A DNA stretch of 64,000 bases from Actinacidiphila acididurans (GTDB lineage Bacteria > Actinomycetota > Actinomycetes > Streptomycetales > Streptomycetaceae), in contig NZ_JADKYB010000022.1 of the NCBI RefSeq assembly GCF_016918855.1, positions 62,001 to 126,000 on the forward strand, in the 5' to 3' direction. Both the position numbers and the translations under genes were made by a program. The notes beneath the pieces were generated by a model, which was given only the letters and a program-made list of their open reading frames with translations, ran no database searches and had not been told where the DNA came from. This document shows, in pieces, positions 35,361-44,246 of this stretch; within the stretch, counting starts at the first letter, position 1; each line of letters begins with the position of its first letter.

Positions 35361-37024
35361 TGAACGGCACCCTCGCGGGCTGGCTGCAGATCATCGCCCT
35401 GGTCGGGGCGCTGGCCCTGACCTACCGGCCCCTCGGCGACTACATGGCCCGTATTCTCAACCCGGGCAAGCACCTGGCCGTCGAGCGCGGCATCTACAAA
35501 CTGGGCGGCGTCGACGCCGAGGCCGACCAGCGCTGGCCGGTCTACCTGCGCAGCGTGCTCGCCTTCTCGGTCGTCTCCGTCCTCTTCCTCTACGCCTTCC
35601 AGCGGCTGCAGAACCACTTGCTGCTGGCCATCGGCATGAAGGCGGTCGCCCCGGCGACCGCCTTCAACACGGCCGCCTCCTTCGTCACCAACACCAACTG
35701 GCAGTCGTACTCAGGTGAGACGACCATGGGCCACCTGGTGCAGATGGCCGGCCTGGCGGTGCAGAACTTCGTGTCCGCCGCCGTCGGCATCGCCGTGGTG
35801 GCCGCCCTGATCCGCGGCTTCACCCGCAAGCGCACCGACCGGATCGGCAACTTCTGGGTGGACCTGACCCGCATCGTGGTGCGGCTGCTGGTCCCGATGG
35901 CGTTCGTGTTCGCGATCATCCTGGTCGCCACCGGCGCGATCCAGAACTTCCACGGCATCCACGACATCTCCACGATCGTCGGCGACAAGCAGTCCATCAC
36001 CGGCGGTCCGGTGGCCTCGCAGGAGGCCATCAAGGAACTGGGCACGAACGGCGGCGGTTTCTACAACGCCAACTCCGCCCACCCCTTCGAGAACCCCACC
36101 GGCTTCTCCAACCTGATCGAGATCTACCTGCTGCTGGCGATCTCCTTCTCGCTGCCGCGCACCTTCGGCCGCATGGTCGGCGACAACCGGCAGGGCTACG
36201 CGATCCTCGCCGTGATGGGCCTGATCTGGGCCGCCTCGGTGGCGCTGATCACCGTCAACGAACTGCACAGCGTCAGCAGTTCCGCGGGCCACGCGGCCGG
36301 GGGCATGCTGGAGGGCAAGGAGCAGAGATTCGGCGTCTGGGCCTCGGCCCTGTTCGCCGCGTCGACCACGCTGACCTCCACCGGCGCCGTCAACTCCTTC
36401 CACGACTCCTTCTCGCCGGGCGGCGGCGGGCTGACGATCTTCAACATGATGCTGGGCGAGATCGCGCCCGGCGGCACCGGATCGGGCCTGTACGGCATCC
36501 TCGTCCTGGCGATCATCACCGTCTTCGTGGCGGGCCTGATGGTCGGCCGCACCCCGGAGTACCTGGGCAAGAAGCTCACCGGCCGCGAGATGAAGTTCGC
36601 CTCCCTCTACATCCTGGCCACCCCCGCGGTCGTGCTGATCGGCTCGGGCCTGGCGATGTCCCTCAAGGGCGAGCGGGCGAACATGCTCAACTCCGGCCCG
36701 CACGGCTTCTCCGAGGTGCTGTACGCCTTCACCTCCGCGGCCAACAACAACGGTTCCGCCTTCGCCGGCATCACCGTGACCTCGAACTGGTGGAACACCG
36801 CGCTGGGCCTGGCGATGCTCCTCGGCCGCTTCCTGCCGATGATCTTCGTGCTGGCGCTGGCCGGCTCGCTGGCCCGGCAGCAGCCCGTGCCGATCACCAC
36901 CGGCACCCTGCCCACCCACCGGCCGCAGTTCGTCGGCCTGCTCACCGCGGTCGTCCTGATCGTCGTGGGCCTCACCTACTTCCCGGCGCTGGCGCTGGGT
37001 CCGCTCGCGGAAGGTCTGCACTGA
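35360..37024 (+). CDS. kdpA: KdpA, K+-channel-like subunit of K+-ATPase
   Basis: A 554-residue polytopic protein of the Kdp superfamily, with four selectivity-filter-like loops (TNTNWQSYSGE, TNGGGFYNANSAHPFENP, FAASTTLTSTGAVNS, SAANNNGSAFAG). It selects K+ and passes it to KdpB. GTG at 35360 overlaps kdpF by one base, and the stop overlaps kdpB by one (TGATG). Full family length (about 557). Confidence 0.97.
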   Translation: MNGTLAGWLQIIALVGALALTYRPLGDYMARILNPGKHLAVERGIYKLGGVDAEADQRWPVYLRSVLAFSVVSVLFLYAFQRLQNHLLLAIGMKAVAPATAFNTAASFVTNTNWQSYSGETTMGHLVQMAGLAVQNFVSAAVGIAVVAALIRGFTRKRTDRIGNFWVDLTRIVVRLLVPMAFVFAIILVATGAIQNFHGIHDISTIVGDKQSITGGPVASQEAIKELGTNGGGFYNANSAHPFENPTGFSNLIEIYLLLAISFSLPRTFGRMVGDNRQGYAILAVMGLIWAASVALITVNELHSVSSSAGHAAGGMLEGKEQRFGVWASALFAASTTLTSTGAVNSFHDSFSPGGGGLTIFNMMLGEIAPGGTGSGLYGILVLAIITVFVAGLMVGRTPEYLGKKLTGREMKFASLYILATPAVVLIGSGLAMSLKGERANMLNSGPHGFSEVLYAFTSAANNNGSAFAGITVTSNWWNTALGLAMLLGRFLPMIFVLALAGSLARQQPVPITTGTLPTHRPQFVGLLTAVVLIVVGLTYFPALALGPLAEGLH

Positions 37025-39162
37025 TGTCCTCCCTGACCACCGAACAACCCCCGCTCGCCCAGGGCGAGCCGCAGCCCCCGCAGCAGCAGCACCGCGTCTC
37101 CGGCGGCCTGCTGGACCCGAAGATGCTGCTCGTCTCCCTGCCCAGCGCGGGAAAGAAGCTCGACCCCCGGGTGATGGTCAAGAACCCGGTGATGTTCGTC
37201 GTGGAGGTCGGGGCGGTCCTGACCACGGTCTTCGCCATCAAGGACCCGAGCGTCTTCGCCTGGGTCATCACGGTGTGGCTCTGGCTGACCGTGGTGTTCG
37301 CCAACCTGGCCGAGGCCGTCGCCGAGGGCCGCGGCAAGGCGCAGGCCGAGACGCTGCGGAAGACCCGGACCGAGACGGTCGCGCGCCGGCTGACCGACTG
37401 GCACCCCGGCGACACCGCGATACGTGAAGAGCCGGCGCCGGCCGCCGGGTTGAAGCTCGGTGACCATGTGGTGGTCGAGGCCGGTCAGGTCATTCCCGGT
37501 GACGGTGACGTGGTCGAGGGGATCGCGTCGGTGGACGAGTCGGCGATCACCGGTGAGTCCGCGCCGGTGATCCGCGAGTCCGGAGGCGACCGGTCGGCGG
37601 TGACCGGCGGCACCAAGGTGCTGTCGGACCGGATCGTGGTGCGGATCACCTCCAAGCCGGGCGAGACGTTCATCGACCGGATGATCGCGCTGGTGGAGGG
37701 TGCCTCGCGGCAGAAGACGCCCAACGAGATCGCGCTGAACATCCTGCTGGCCTCGCTGACCATCGTGTTCCTGATCGCGGTCGTCACCCTCCAGCCATTC
37801 GCGGTCTTCGCCGGCGCCGAGCAGTCCATCGTGGTGCTGGTCTCGCTGGTCGTCGCCCTCATCCCCACCACCATCGGGGCGTTGCTGTCGGCGATCGGCA
37901 TCGCGGGCATGGACCGCCTGGTGCAGCGCAACGTCCTGGCGATGTCCGGCCGCGCGGTGGAGGCGGCCGGTGACGTCAACACACTGCTGCTGGACAAGAC
38001 CGGCACCATCACCCTCGGCAACCGGCAGGCCGCCGAATTCCTCCCCGTCGGCGGTACGTCCGCGGCCGAGCTCGCCGACGCCGCCCAGCTCTCCTCGCTG
38101 TCCGACGAGACACCCGAGGGCCGCTCCATCGTGGTCCTGGCCAAGGAGAAGCACGGGCTGCGCGGCCGCGAACTCGGCGGCGACGCCACCTTCGTGCCCT
38201 TCACCGCGCAGACCCGCATGAGCGGCGTCGACCTGCCCGCCGATGGCGGCGGCCGCCGCACGCTGCGCAAGGGCGCCGCGACCGCGGTGATGAAGTGGAT
38301 CCGCGACAACGGCGGCCACCCCACCGAAGAGGTCGGCCCGATGGTCGACGCGATCGCGGCCGGCGGCGGCACCCCGCTCGTGGTCGGAGAGGTCGTCGAG
38401 CGCGCCGGGAGCACCACCGCCCGGGTGCTCGGCGTGATCAACCTCAAGGACGTCGTCAAGGCGGGCATGCGGGAGCGGTTCGACGAACTGCGGCGGATGG
38501 GCATCCGTACGGTGATGATCACCGGTGACAACCCGTTGACCGCGCGGGCGATCGCCGAGGAGGCCGGGGTCGACGACTTCCTGGCCGAGGCGACGCCCGA
38601 GGACAAGATGGCGCTGATCAAGCGGGAGCAGGCCGGCGGGAAGCTGGTCGCGATGACCGGCGACGGCACCAACGACGCGCCCGCGCTGGCCCAGGCCGAC
38701 GTCGGGGTGGCGATGAACACCGGGACCTCGGCCGCCAAGGAGGCCGGGAACATGGTGGACCTGGACTCCAACCCCACCAAACTGATCGAGATCGTCGAGA
38801 TCGGCAAACAACTGCTGATCACCCGCGGCGCCCTGACCACCTTCTCCATCGCCAACGACGTCGCCAAGTACTTCGCCATCATCCCCGCGATGTTCGCCAC
38901 CGCCTACCCGGGCCTGGACAAGCTCAACATCATGAAGCTGCACAGCCCCACCTCGGCGATCGCGTCGGCGATCATCTTCAACGCCCTGATCATCGTGGTG
39001 CTGATCCCGCTGGCCCTGCGCGGCGTCCGCTACCGGCCGTCCTCGGCGGCCGCACTGCTCAGCCGCAACATCTGGATCTACGGCCTGGGCGGCCTCGTGC
39101 TGCCCTTCGCCGGGATCAAACTCATCGACCTGATCGTCCAGTTCATCCCCGGACTGAGCTGA
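37024..39162 (+). CDS. kdpB: KdpB, P-type ATPase subunit
   Basis: A 712-residue P-type ATPase powering K+ uptake. The phosphorylated Asp324 lies in DKTGTITLGN; TGES, the nucleotide-binding KGA and GDGTNDAPALAQADVGVAMN are intact. The N-terminal tail (about 25 residues, Gln-rich) is longer than in E. coli. ATG at 37024. KdpC follows after 24 bp. Confidence 0.97.
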   Translation: MSSLTTEQPPLAQGEPQPPQQQHRVSGGLLDPKMLLVSLPSAGKKLDPRVMVKNPVMFVVEVGAVLTTVFAIKDPSVFAWVITVWLWLTVVFANLAEAVAEGRGKAQAETLRKTRTETVARRLTDWHPGDTAIREEPAPAAGLKLGDHVVVEAGQVIPGDGDVVEGIASVDESAITGESAPVIRESGGDRSAVTGGTKVLSDRIVVRITSKPGETFIDRMIALVEGASRQKTPNEIALNILLASLTIVFLIAVVTLQPFAVFAGAEQSIVVLVSLVVALIPTTIGALLSAIGIAGMDRLVQRNVLAMSGRAVEAAGDVNTLLLDKTGTITLGNRQAAEFLPVGGTSAAELADAAQLSSLSDETPEGRSIVVLAKEKHGLRGRELGGDATFVPFTAQTRMSGVDLPADGGGRRTLRKGAATAVMKWIRDNGGHPTEEVGPMVDAIAAGGGTPLVVGEVVERAGSTTARVLGVINLKDVVKAGMRERFDELRRMGIRTVMITGDNPLTARAIAEEAGVDDFLAEATPEDKMALIKREQAGGKLVAMTGDGTNDAPALAQADVGVAMNTGTSAAKEAGNMVDLDSNPTKLIEIVEIGKQLLITRGALTTFSIANDVAKYFAIIPAMFATAYPGLDKLNIMKLHSPTSAIASAIIFNALIIVVLIPLALRGVRYRPSSAAALLSRNIWIYGLGGLVLPFAGIKLIDLIVQFIPGLS

Positions 39163-39186
39163 CCCGCGCGCGGAAGGCACACCATC

Positions 39187-39804
39187 ATGTCCCGTACTGT
39201 CCCCGCCGCGATCCGCAACCATCTGGCCGCGCTGCGGATCCTGCTGCTGCTCACCGTGATCACCGGCATCATCTATCCGCTGGCCGTCACCGGGGTCGCG
39301 CAGGCGGCGTTCAGCCACAAGGCCAACGGCTCGCTCGTCAAGGACAACGGCCACGTGGTCGGCTCCAGCCTGATCGGCCAGAGCTTCGATCTGATGAAGA
39401 ACGGCAAGGACACCGGCCACCCCGACCCCAAGTTCTTCCAGCCGCGGTTCTCGGCCGGCGGCTACGACCCGACCGCGTCCGGGGCCTCCAACCTCGGCCC
39501 GAACAACCCCGACCTGATCAAGTCGATCAAGGACCGTAAGGCGGCGATCGCCGCCTTCGACGGGGTCAACCCGAAGGACGTGCCCGCCGACGCGGTCACC
39601 GCCTCCGGCTCCGGCCTGGACCCGGACATCTCCCGGGCCTACGCCGACGAGCAGGTCGACCGGGTCGCCAAGGCCCGCGGCCTGGACCCGGCGGCGGTGG
39701 CGAAGCTGGTCGCGCAGAACACCCACAGCCGCTCGCTGGGTTTCCTGGGCGAGCGGTACGTCAACGTGGTCCAGCTCAACCTCGCGCTGACGAAGACGGC
39801 CTGA
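39187..39804 (+). CDS. kdpC: KdpC, assembly/affinity subunit
   Basis: A 205-residue protein with one N-terminal membrane helix (LLLLTVITGIIYPLAVTG), then a periplasmic-side domain with GSSLIGQSF and the family's SGSGLDPDISRAYADEQ. ATG at 39187; the ribosome site is GGAAGG within CGCGGAAGGCACACC. Ends 4 bp before kdpD. Confidence 0.96.
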   Translation: MSRTVPAAIRNHLAALRILLLLTVITGIIYPLAVTGVAQAAFSHKANGSLVKDNGHVVGSSLIGQSFDLMKNGKDTGHPDPKFFQPRFSAGGYDPTASGASNLGPNNPDLIKSIKDRKAAIAAFDGVNPKDVPADAVTASGSGLDPDISRAYADEQVDRVAKARGLDPAAVAKLVAQNTHSRSLGFLGERYVNVVQLNLALTKTA

Positions 39805-39808
39805 CACC

Positions 39809-42460
39809 GTGCCCGTACCGTCCCCGGCCCCTGCCGCCGCTCCCGCCGGGCCGTCGCGCGGCCGCCGGGGAAGACTCAAGGTCTTCCTCGGCGCCGCGCC
39901 CGGTGTGGGCAAGACGTACCGGATGCTGGACGAGGGCAAGCGGCGGGCGGCCCGCGGCACCGATGTCGTGGTCGGTTACGTGGAATGCCACGACCGGCCG
40001 CACACCCTGGCCATGCTGGACGGCCTGGAAGTGGTGCCGCGGGCCGAACGCACCTACCGCGACGCGGTGTTCACCGAGATGGACACCGACGCGGTGCTCG
40101 CCCGCGCCCCGCAGATCGCCCTCGTCGACGAACTCCCGCACACCAACGTGGCCGGCAGCCGGCACGCCAAGCGCTGGGAGGACATCGACGAACTCCTCGC
40201 CGCCGGCATCGACGTCATCACCACCGTGAACATCCAGCACCTGGAGTCCCTCAACGACGTCGTCCACACGATCACCGGCGTGCCGCAGCGCGAGACCGTG
40301 CCCGACGAGGTGGTGCGCCGTGCCGACCAGATCGAGCTGGTCGACATGCCCGCCGAGGCACTGCGCCGCCGCATGGCGCACGGCAACGTCTACGCGCCGG
40401 AGAAGGTCGACGCGGCGCTCGCGAACTACTTCCGGATCGGCAACCTGACCGCACTGCGCGAACTGGCACTGCTCTGGGTGGCGGGGAGGGTGGACGAGGC
40501 GCTGCAGAAATACCGGTACGAGCACGGCATAGGACGGGTCTGGGAGACCAGGGAACGGGTGGTGGTCGCGCTCACCGGCGGTCCGGAGGGCGAGACGCTG
40601 ATCCGCCGGGCCGCCCGGATCGCCGACCGCTCGGCAGGCGGCGACCTGCTGGCCGTCCACATCGCCCGCAGCGACGGCCTGGCCGACGCCTCCCCGGCCG
40701 CCCTGGCCAAGCAGCGCGCGCTGGCCGAATCCCTCGGCGGCACCTTCCACACCGTGGTCGGCGATCATGTGCCCACCGCGCTGCTGGAGTTCGCCCGCGC
40801 CGAGAGCGCCACCCAGCTCGTGGTCGGCACCAGCCGGCGCGGCCGGCTGGCCCGGTTCCTGACCGGCCGCGGGGTCGGCGAGACCACCGTCGAGCTGTCC
40901 GGCGACATCGACGTCCACATGGTCACCCACGAACAGGCCCGCCTGGGCCGCCTGGTGCCCGTGCCCCGCAGCAGCCTGTCCCGGTTCCGCAAGGTCGCGG
41001 GTCCGGTGGCCGGCCTGGTGCTGCCGGTGCTGCTCACCACGGCCTTGACCGGCTCGGGAGCCGGCCTCAACCTCACCAGCGACGCGCTGCTCTTCCTGCT
41101 GGCCGTGGTGGGCGTGGCCTGCATCGGCGGGGTGGTCTCCGCGCTGCTCGCCTCGATCACCGCGTCGCTGCTGCTCAATTACTACTTCATCCCGCCGGTC
41201 CACAAGTTCACCATCGCCGAGACGAACAACTTCCTCGCGCTCGTCGTGTTCGCGGTCGTCGCCGTCACCGTGGCCGCGATCGTCGACCAGTCGCTGCGGC
41301 TGGCCCGCCGCGCCGCCAACGCCACCGCCGAGGCCGAGACCCTGTCCTCGCTGGCCGGCAGCATCCTGCGCGGCGACCAGGGCGTGCAGGTGCTGCTCCA
41401 ACGGACGAAGGAGGCCTTCGGCATGGACTCCGCGGAGCTGGTGCGCCGCGGGGAGCTCGACCTTCCGGGCCGTACGGGTGCGTCCGCGGGCGACGACGGG
41501 GGCGGTACGGACGAGGGCGGCGCGGAAAGCCGTACGGACGCGGGCGGCACCTCGGGCACCCGTACGGACGCGGGCGGCGGATCGCGCGGGACCGACGTGG
41601 TGGTGCCGGTCGGCCCGGACGACGTCATGGTGCTGCGCGGGCGGCGGCTGGCCGCGTCCGAGCGGCGGGTGCTGATCGCCTTCGCCGGGCACGTGGCCGC
41701 CGCCCTGGAGCGGGCCCGGCTGGCCGAGGCCGCCGCCGAGGTGGAGCCGGTCAGGGCCGCCGACCGGATGCGTACCGCCCTGCTCGCCGCGGTCAGCCAC
41801 GACCTGCGCACCCCGATCGCCGCGGGATGGGCGGCGATCAGCAGTCTGCGCAGCCGAGACGTGCGTTTCTCCGCCGAGGACCGGGACGAACTGCTCGCGA
41901 CGGCCGAGGAGTCGCTGGTCCGGCTCAACCGCCTGGTGGACAACCTGCTGGACATGAGCAGGCTCCAGGCGGGCGCGCTCAGCCTGCACCTCCAGCCGAC
42001 CGCGCTCGCCGATGTGCTGCCGCCGGCCCTGGACACCCTGCCCGACCCGGCGGTGCCCGTCCTCACCCAGGGCATCGCCGAGGTCGGCGATGTCGTCGTG
42101 GACCCGCCGCTGCTGGAACGGGTGATCGCCAACCTGGTCACCAACGCCGTACGCCACACCCCACCCGGCAAGAAGGTGCTGGTCAGCGCCAGTGCCCTGG
42201 GGGACCGGGTGGAGCTGCGGGTGGTCGACCAGGGCCCCGGGCTCGCCCCCGAGGACCGCGACCGGGTGTTCGAGCCCTTCCAGCGGATGGGCGACACCGA
42301 CAACACCACCGGGCTCGGGCTGGGCCTGGCGCTGTCCCGCGGCCTGACCGAGGCGATGGGCGGCACCCTCACCCCCGAGGACACCCCCGGCGGCGGCCTG
42401 ACCATGGTGGTCTCGCTGCCCGCCGCCGCCCCGGCGCCGCATCCCGCGTCGTTGCCGTGA
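39809..42460 (+). CDS. kdpD: KdpD sensor histidine kinase
   Basis: An 883-residue sensor of K+ limitation. N-terminal KdpD domain with Walker A GAAPGVGKTYR (28-38), then USP-like region, four membrane helices around 395-490, a GAF-like region, and histidine kinase with phospho-His664 (AVSHDLRTPIA) and HATPase motifs (NLVTNAVRHT, GLGLGLALSRG). About 40 residues near 555-595 are a Gly/Asp/Arg-rich insertion containing two RTDAGG units. GTG at 39809. Cognate of the divergent kdpE; order A-B-C-D without E is unusual. Confidence 0.95.
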   Translation: MPVPSPAPAAAPAGPSRGRRGRLKVFLGAAPGVGKTYRMLDEGKRRAARGTDVVVGYVECHDRPHTLAMLDGLEVVPRAERTYRDAVFTEMDTDAVLARAPQIALVDELPHTNVAGSRHAKRWEDIDELLAAGIDVITTVNIQHLESLNDVVHTITGVPQRETVPDEVVRRADQIELVDMPAEALRRRMAHGNVYAPEKVDAALANYFRIGNLTALRELALLWVAGRVDEALQKYRYEHGIGRVWETRERVVVALTGGPEGETLIRRAARIADRSAGGDLLAVHIARSDGLADASPAALAKQRALAESLGGTFHTVVGDHVPTALLEFARAESATQLVVGTSRRGRLARFLTGRGVGETTVELSGDIDVHMVTHEQARLGRLVPVPRSSLSRFRKVAGPVAGLVLPVLLTTALTGSGAGLNLTSDALLFLLAVVGVACIGGVVSALLASITASLLLNYYFIPPVHKFTIAETNNFLALVVFAVVAVTVAAIVDQSLRLARRAANATAEAETLSSLAGSILRGDQGVQVLLQRTKEAFGMDSAELVRRGELDLPGRTGASAGDDGGGTDEGGAESRTDAGGTSGTRTDAGGGSRGTDVVVPVGPDDVMVLRGRRLAASERRVLIAFAGHVAAALERARLAEAAAEVEPVRAADRMRTALLAAVSHDLRTPIAAGWAAISSLRSRDVRFSAEDRDELLATAEESLVRLNRLVDNLLDMSRLQAGALSLHLQPTALADVLPPALDTLPDPAVPVLTQGIAEVGDVVVDPPLLERVIANLVTNAVRHTPPGKKVLVSASALGDRVELRVVDQGPGLAPEDRDRVFEPFQRMGDTDNTTGLGLGLALSRGLTEAMGGTLTPEDTPGGGLTMVVSLPAAAPAPHPASLP
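41475..41600 (+). repeat. Low-complexity insertion in kdpD GAF region
   Basis: A stretch coding Gly-Thr-Asp-Arg residues contains CGTACGGACGCGGGCGGC in two copies. It lies between the membrane/GAF parts and the kinase domain, so it may only be a flexible linker. Confidence 0.6.
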
Positions 42461-42563
42461 ATCGCGGAACCCGATGGCTGAAGTGAGTGGCCGTCAGACG
42501 AGATGTGTGGGCCGTACGGGTGCTCCGGGCGGCCGCAGTGTGACGGGCGGCAGTGGCGCGGGG

Positions 42564-42590
42564 ACATTCCGGCGGCGGCGCAACGAATGT
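42564..42590. promoter_or_regulatory. ACATTC-N15-GAATGT inverted repeat before DUF4232 gene
   Basis: Exact 6-bp arms spaced two helical turns apart, 115 bp upstream of the start. CCCTG...CAGGG arms follow near 42619-42640. Likely part of the lipoprotein gene's promoter; the regulator is unknown. Confidence 0.35.
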
Positions 42591-42704
42591 TCCGGGGCCA
42601 CAGGGGTCTTGTCCCTGCCATGCAACAGGCGCTGACAGGGGGTAGGCGGGACACAGAAGATCGTCGTGGCACCCGCCGCCGACCGTCGAGGAAAGAAGGA
42701 CCCG

Positions 42705-43421
42705 ATGCCGACCAGCGCCGTTCGCCGGACCGTCCGCCGCACCGTTCGCCGTGGGATTCCCGTCGCCGCGCTGGTCGCGGCCGGCCTTGCCGTCACCGCC
42801 TGCGGGCCGGACGGCTCGGTCACGGGGGCCTCCGCCGCGCCGTCGGCCGCGACCAGCACCTCCGTCGCGCAGGACCCGGGGGCGGCCTCCGACGCGGCGG
42901 GCGGCGGCGCGGGCACGGCGCCCACCGCGGCCGGCGGCACGGGGGTGCGGCCGGACGCGGCGGGGTCGCCGTCGCACACGTCGGGCGCCGCCCCCACCGT
43001 GCCGGCCTGCGCGACGCGGAACCTCAAGACCACTGTCTCGGACATCAACAGCGGCGCCGGACACACCAACTTCACGCTGGTCTTCCAGAACACCGGCCCG
43101 GCCGCGTGCACCCTGCGCGGCTACCCCGGGGTGTCCTTCGTCAAGGCGCACAACGTGCAGCTCGGCAAGGCGGCCGACCGCACCCCCGGCCCGGTCACGA
43201 CGGTCACCCTGATCCCGAACGCCCACGCCTTCGCCGACGTCGAGTCGCTCAACGGCCAGAGCGGCTTCTCCGCCGCGCAGTGCGGCCTGACGACCGTGCC
43301 GACCCTGCGCGTCTTCCCGCCCAACCAGACCGAGTCCACGAACATCCCGTGGAACACCCCGGAGTGCGTCGGCCCCTCCGTGCAGAACCTGCACGTGCAG
43401 CCGGTCCGCGGCAACCGCTGA
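42705..43421 (+). CDS. DUF4232 lipoprotein
   Basis: A 238-residue secreted protein. The basic start (RRTVRRTVRR) and lipobox VTAC give a lipidated Cys near residue 32; a Gly/Ala/Ser/Pro stalk of about 60 residues follows. The DUF4232 Ig-like domain begins at about 100, with NFTLVFQNTGPAACTLRGYPGVSF and LRVFPPNQTES. Its Cys pairs should form disulfides. Such proteins are abundant in Streptomyces; function is unknown, perhaps polysaccharide or protein binding. ATG at 42705 follows GAAAGAAGGA. Monocistronic, convergent with the phospho-signalling operon. Confidence 0.88.
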   Translation: MPTSAVRRTVRRTVRRGIPVAALVAAGLAVTACGPDGSVTGASAAPSAATSTSVAQDPGAASDAAGGGAGTAPTAAGGTGVRPDAAGSPSHTSGAAPTVPACATRNLKTTVSDINSGAGHTNFTLVFQNTGPAACTLRGYPGVSFVKAHNVQLGKAADRTPGPVTTVTLIPNAHAFADVESLNGQSGFSAAQCGLTTVPTLRVFPPNQTESTNIPWNTPECVGPSVQNLHVQPVRGNR

Positions 43422-43459
43422 CCCGCCTCCGCCGATCCGCCTGCGCCGATCCCGCCCCG

Positions 43460-44236
43460 CTACAGGCCGGGCCCCGAGCCCGGCCCGGTGAGCCCCGCGC
43501 CGGAGCCGCGCGAGCCGGGATGGGCGCAGGAGACATGGGGGAGCGCCGCCACGTCCGCGGCGCCGAGCAGGCCGCGGATCATGAAGTACTCCGCCAGTTC
43601 CGGGCGGCTCGGCCGGGAGTCGGCGTCCGGCCACAGCGCGGCGCGGACCTCCTTCAGCACCTTGTCGACGAATCCCACGCTGAAGCCCGCGCACTTGGCG
43701 GCCACGCTGCGGTCCCGCAGGTCGCGCAGCGCGGGGTCGCCGGACAGCCAGGGCGCCAGGACCGTGACGAGCACGATCCTGGACGACGACCCCTGCTTGA
43801 GCATCTGCGCGACCGGCCCGGTGGGTTCGGGCCCCCGGTAGGTCACCTCCCCGGAGACCGAGGTCATGTCGCGCTCGGGCTCCGCGCCGCCCGCCACCAC
43901 GACGGCCACCTGGCCCTTCCAGTTGGGGCCGAAGTAGATGACGGTACGGCCCCGGGCGAGCGTGACGGACGCGCCGTGCCCTATCTCCTCGAATCCGCCG
44001 CGCGGGAAGGCGACCCGCACCCGCCGGCTCTCCGACTCGTTCTGCATCGTCCACCGGTTGCGCTGGTAGAAGACCTGCGGGCAGTTGGGCCGGCGGGAGC
44101 AGAACTGGGCGAGCTCCGGATCGTGCTGGGCGATCACCTTGCGGCTCAGGTAGAAGGTCTCCTCCGGCTCGAGCCGGAAGGACCGCCAGCCGTCCGCGGT
44201 CTGGAGTTCGATGGTTGCCTGTGGCGGGACGTGCAT
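43460..44236 (-). CDS. Possible FHA-like / winged-helix protein, phospho-signalling operon
   Basis: A 258-residue cytoplasmic protein, last gene of a four-gene operon. The first 120 residues look like a diverged forkhead-associated beta-sandwich (RKVIAQHDPELAQF, W-T-M-Q-N then IGHGASVTLARGRTVIYFG). From about 145 a helical segment (SRIVLVTVLAPWLSGDP...FVDKVLKEVRAAL) resembles the winged helix often fused to FHA domains in actinobacteria. If right, it would read phospho-Thr set by the kinase two genes up and removed by the adjacent phosphatase. The FHA Ser/His signature is not clean. ATG at 44236, 10 bp after the phosphatase stop. Confidence 0.5.
   Translation of the reverse strand: MHVPPQATIELQTADGWRSFRLEPEETFYLSRKVIAQHDPELAQFCSRRPNCPQVFYQRNRWTMQNESESRRVRVAFPRGGFEEIGHGASVTLARGRTVIYFGPNWKGQVAVVVAGGAEPERDMTSVSGEVTYRGPEPTGPVAQMLKQGSSSRIVLVTVLAPWLSGDPALRDLRDRSVAAKCAGFSVGFVDKVLKEVRAALWPDADSRPSRPELAEYFMIRGLLGAADVAALPHVSCAHPGSRGSGAGLTGPGSGPGL
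43465..43485. terminator. Hairpin over end of the FHA-like gene
   Basis: GGCCGGGC (43465-43472) and GCCCGGCC (43478-43485) pair perfectly around a 5-nt loop, inside the last codons of the minus-strand gene and 43 bp after the DUF4232 stop. Suits termination of the plus-strand gene. Confidence 0.6.
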
Positions 44237-44246
44237 GACCCCCCGA

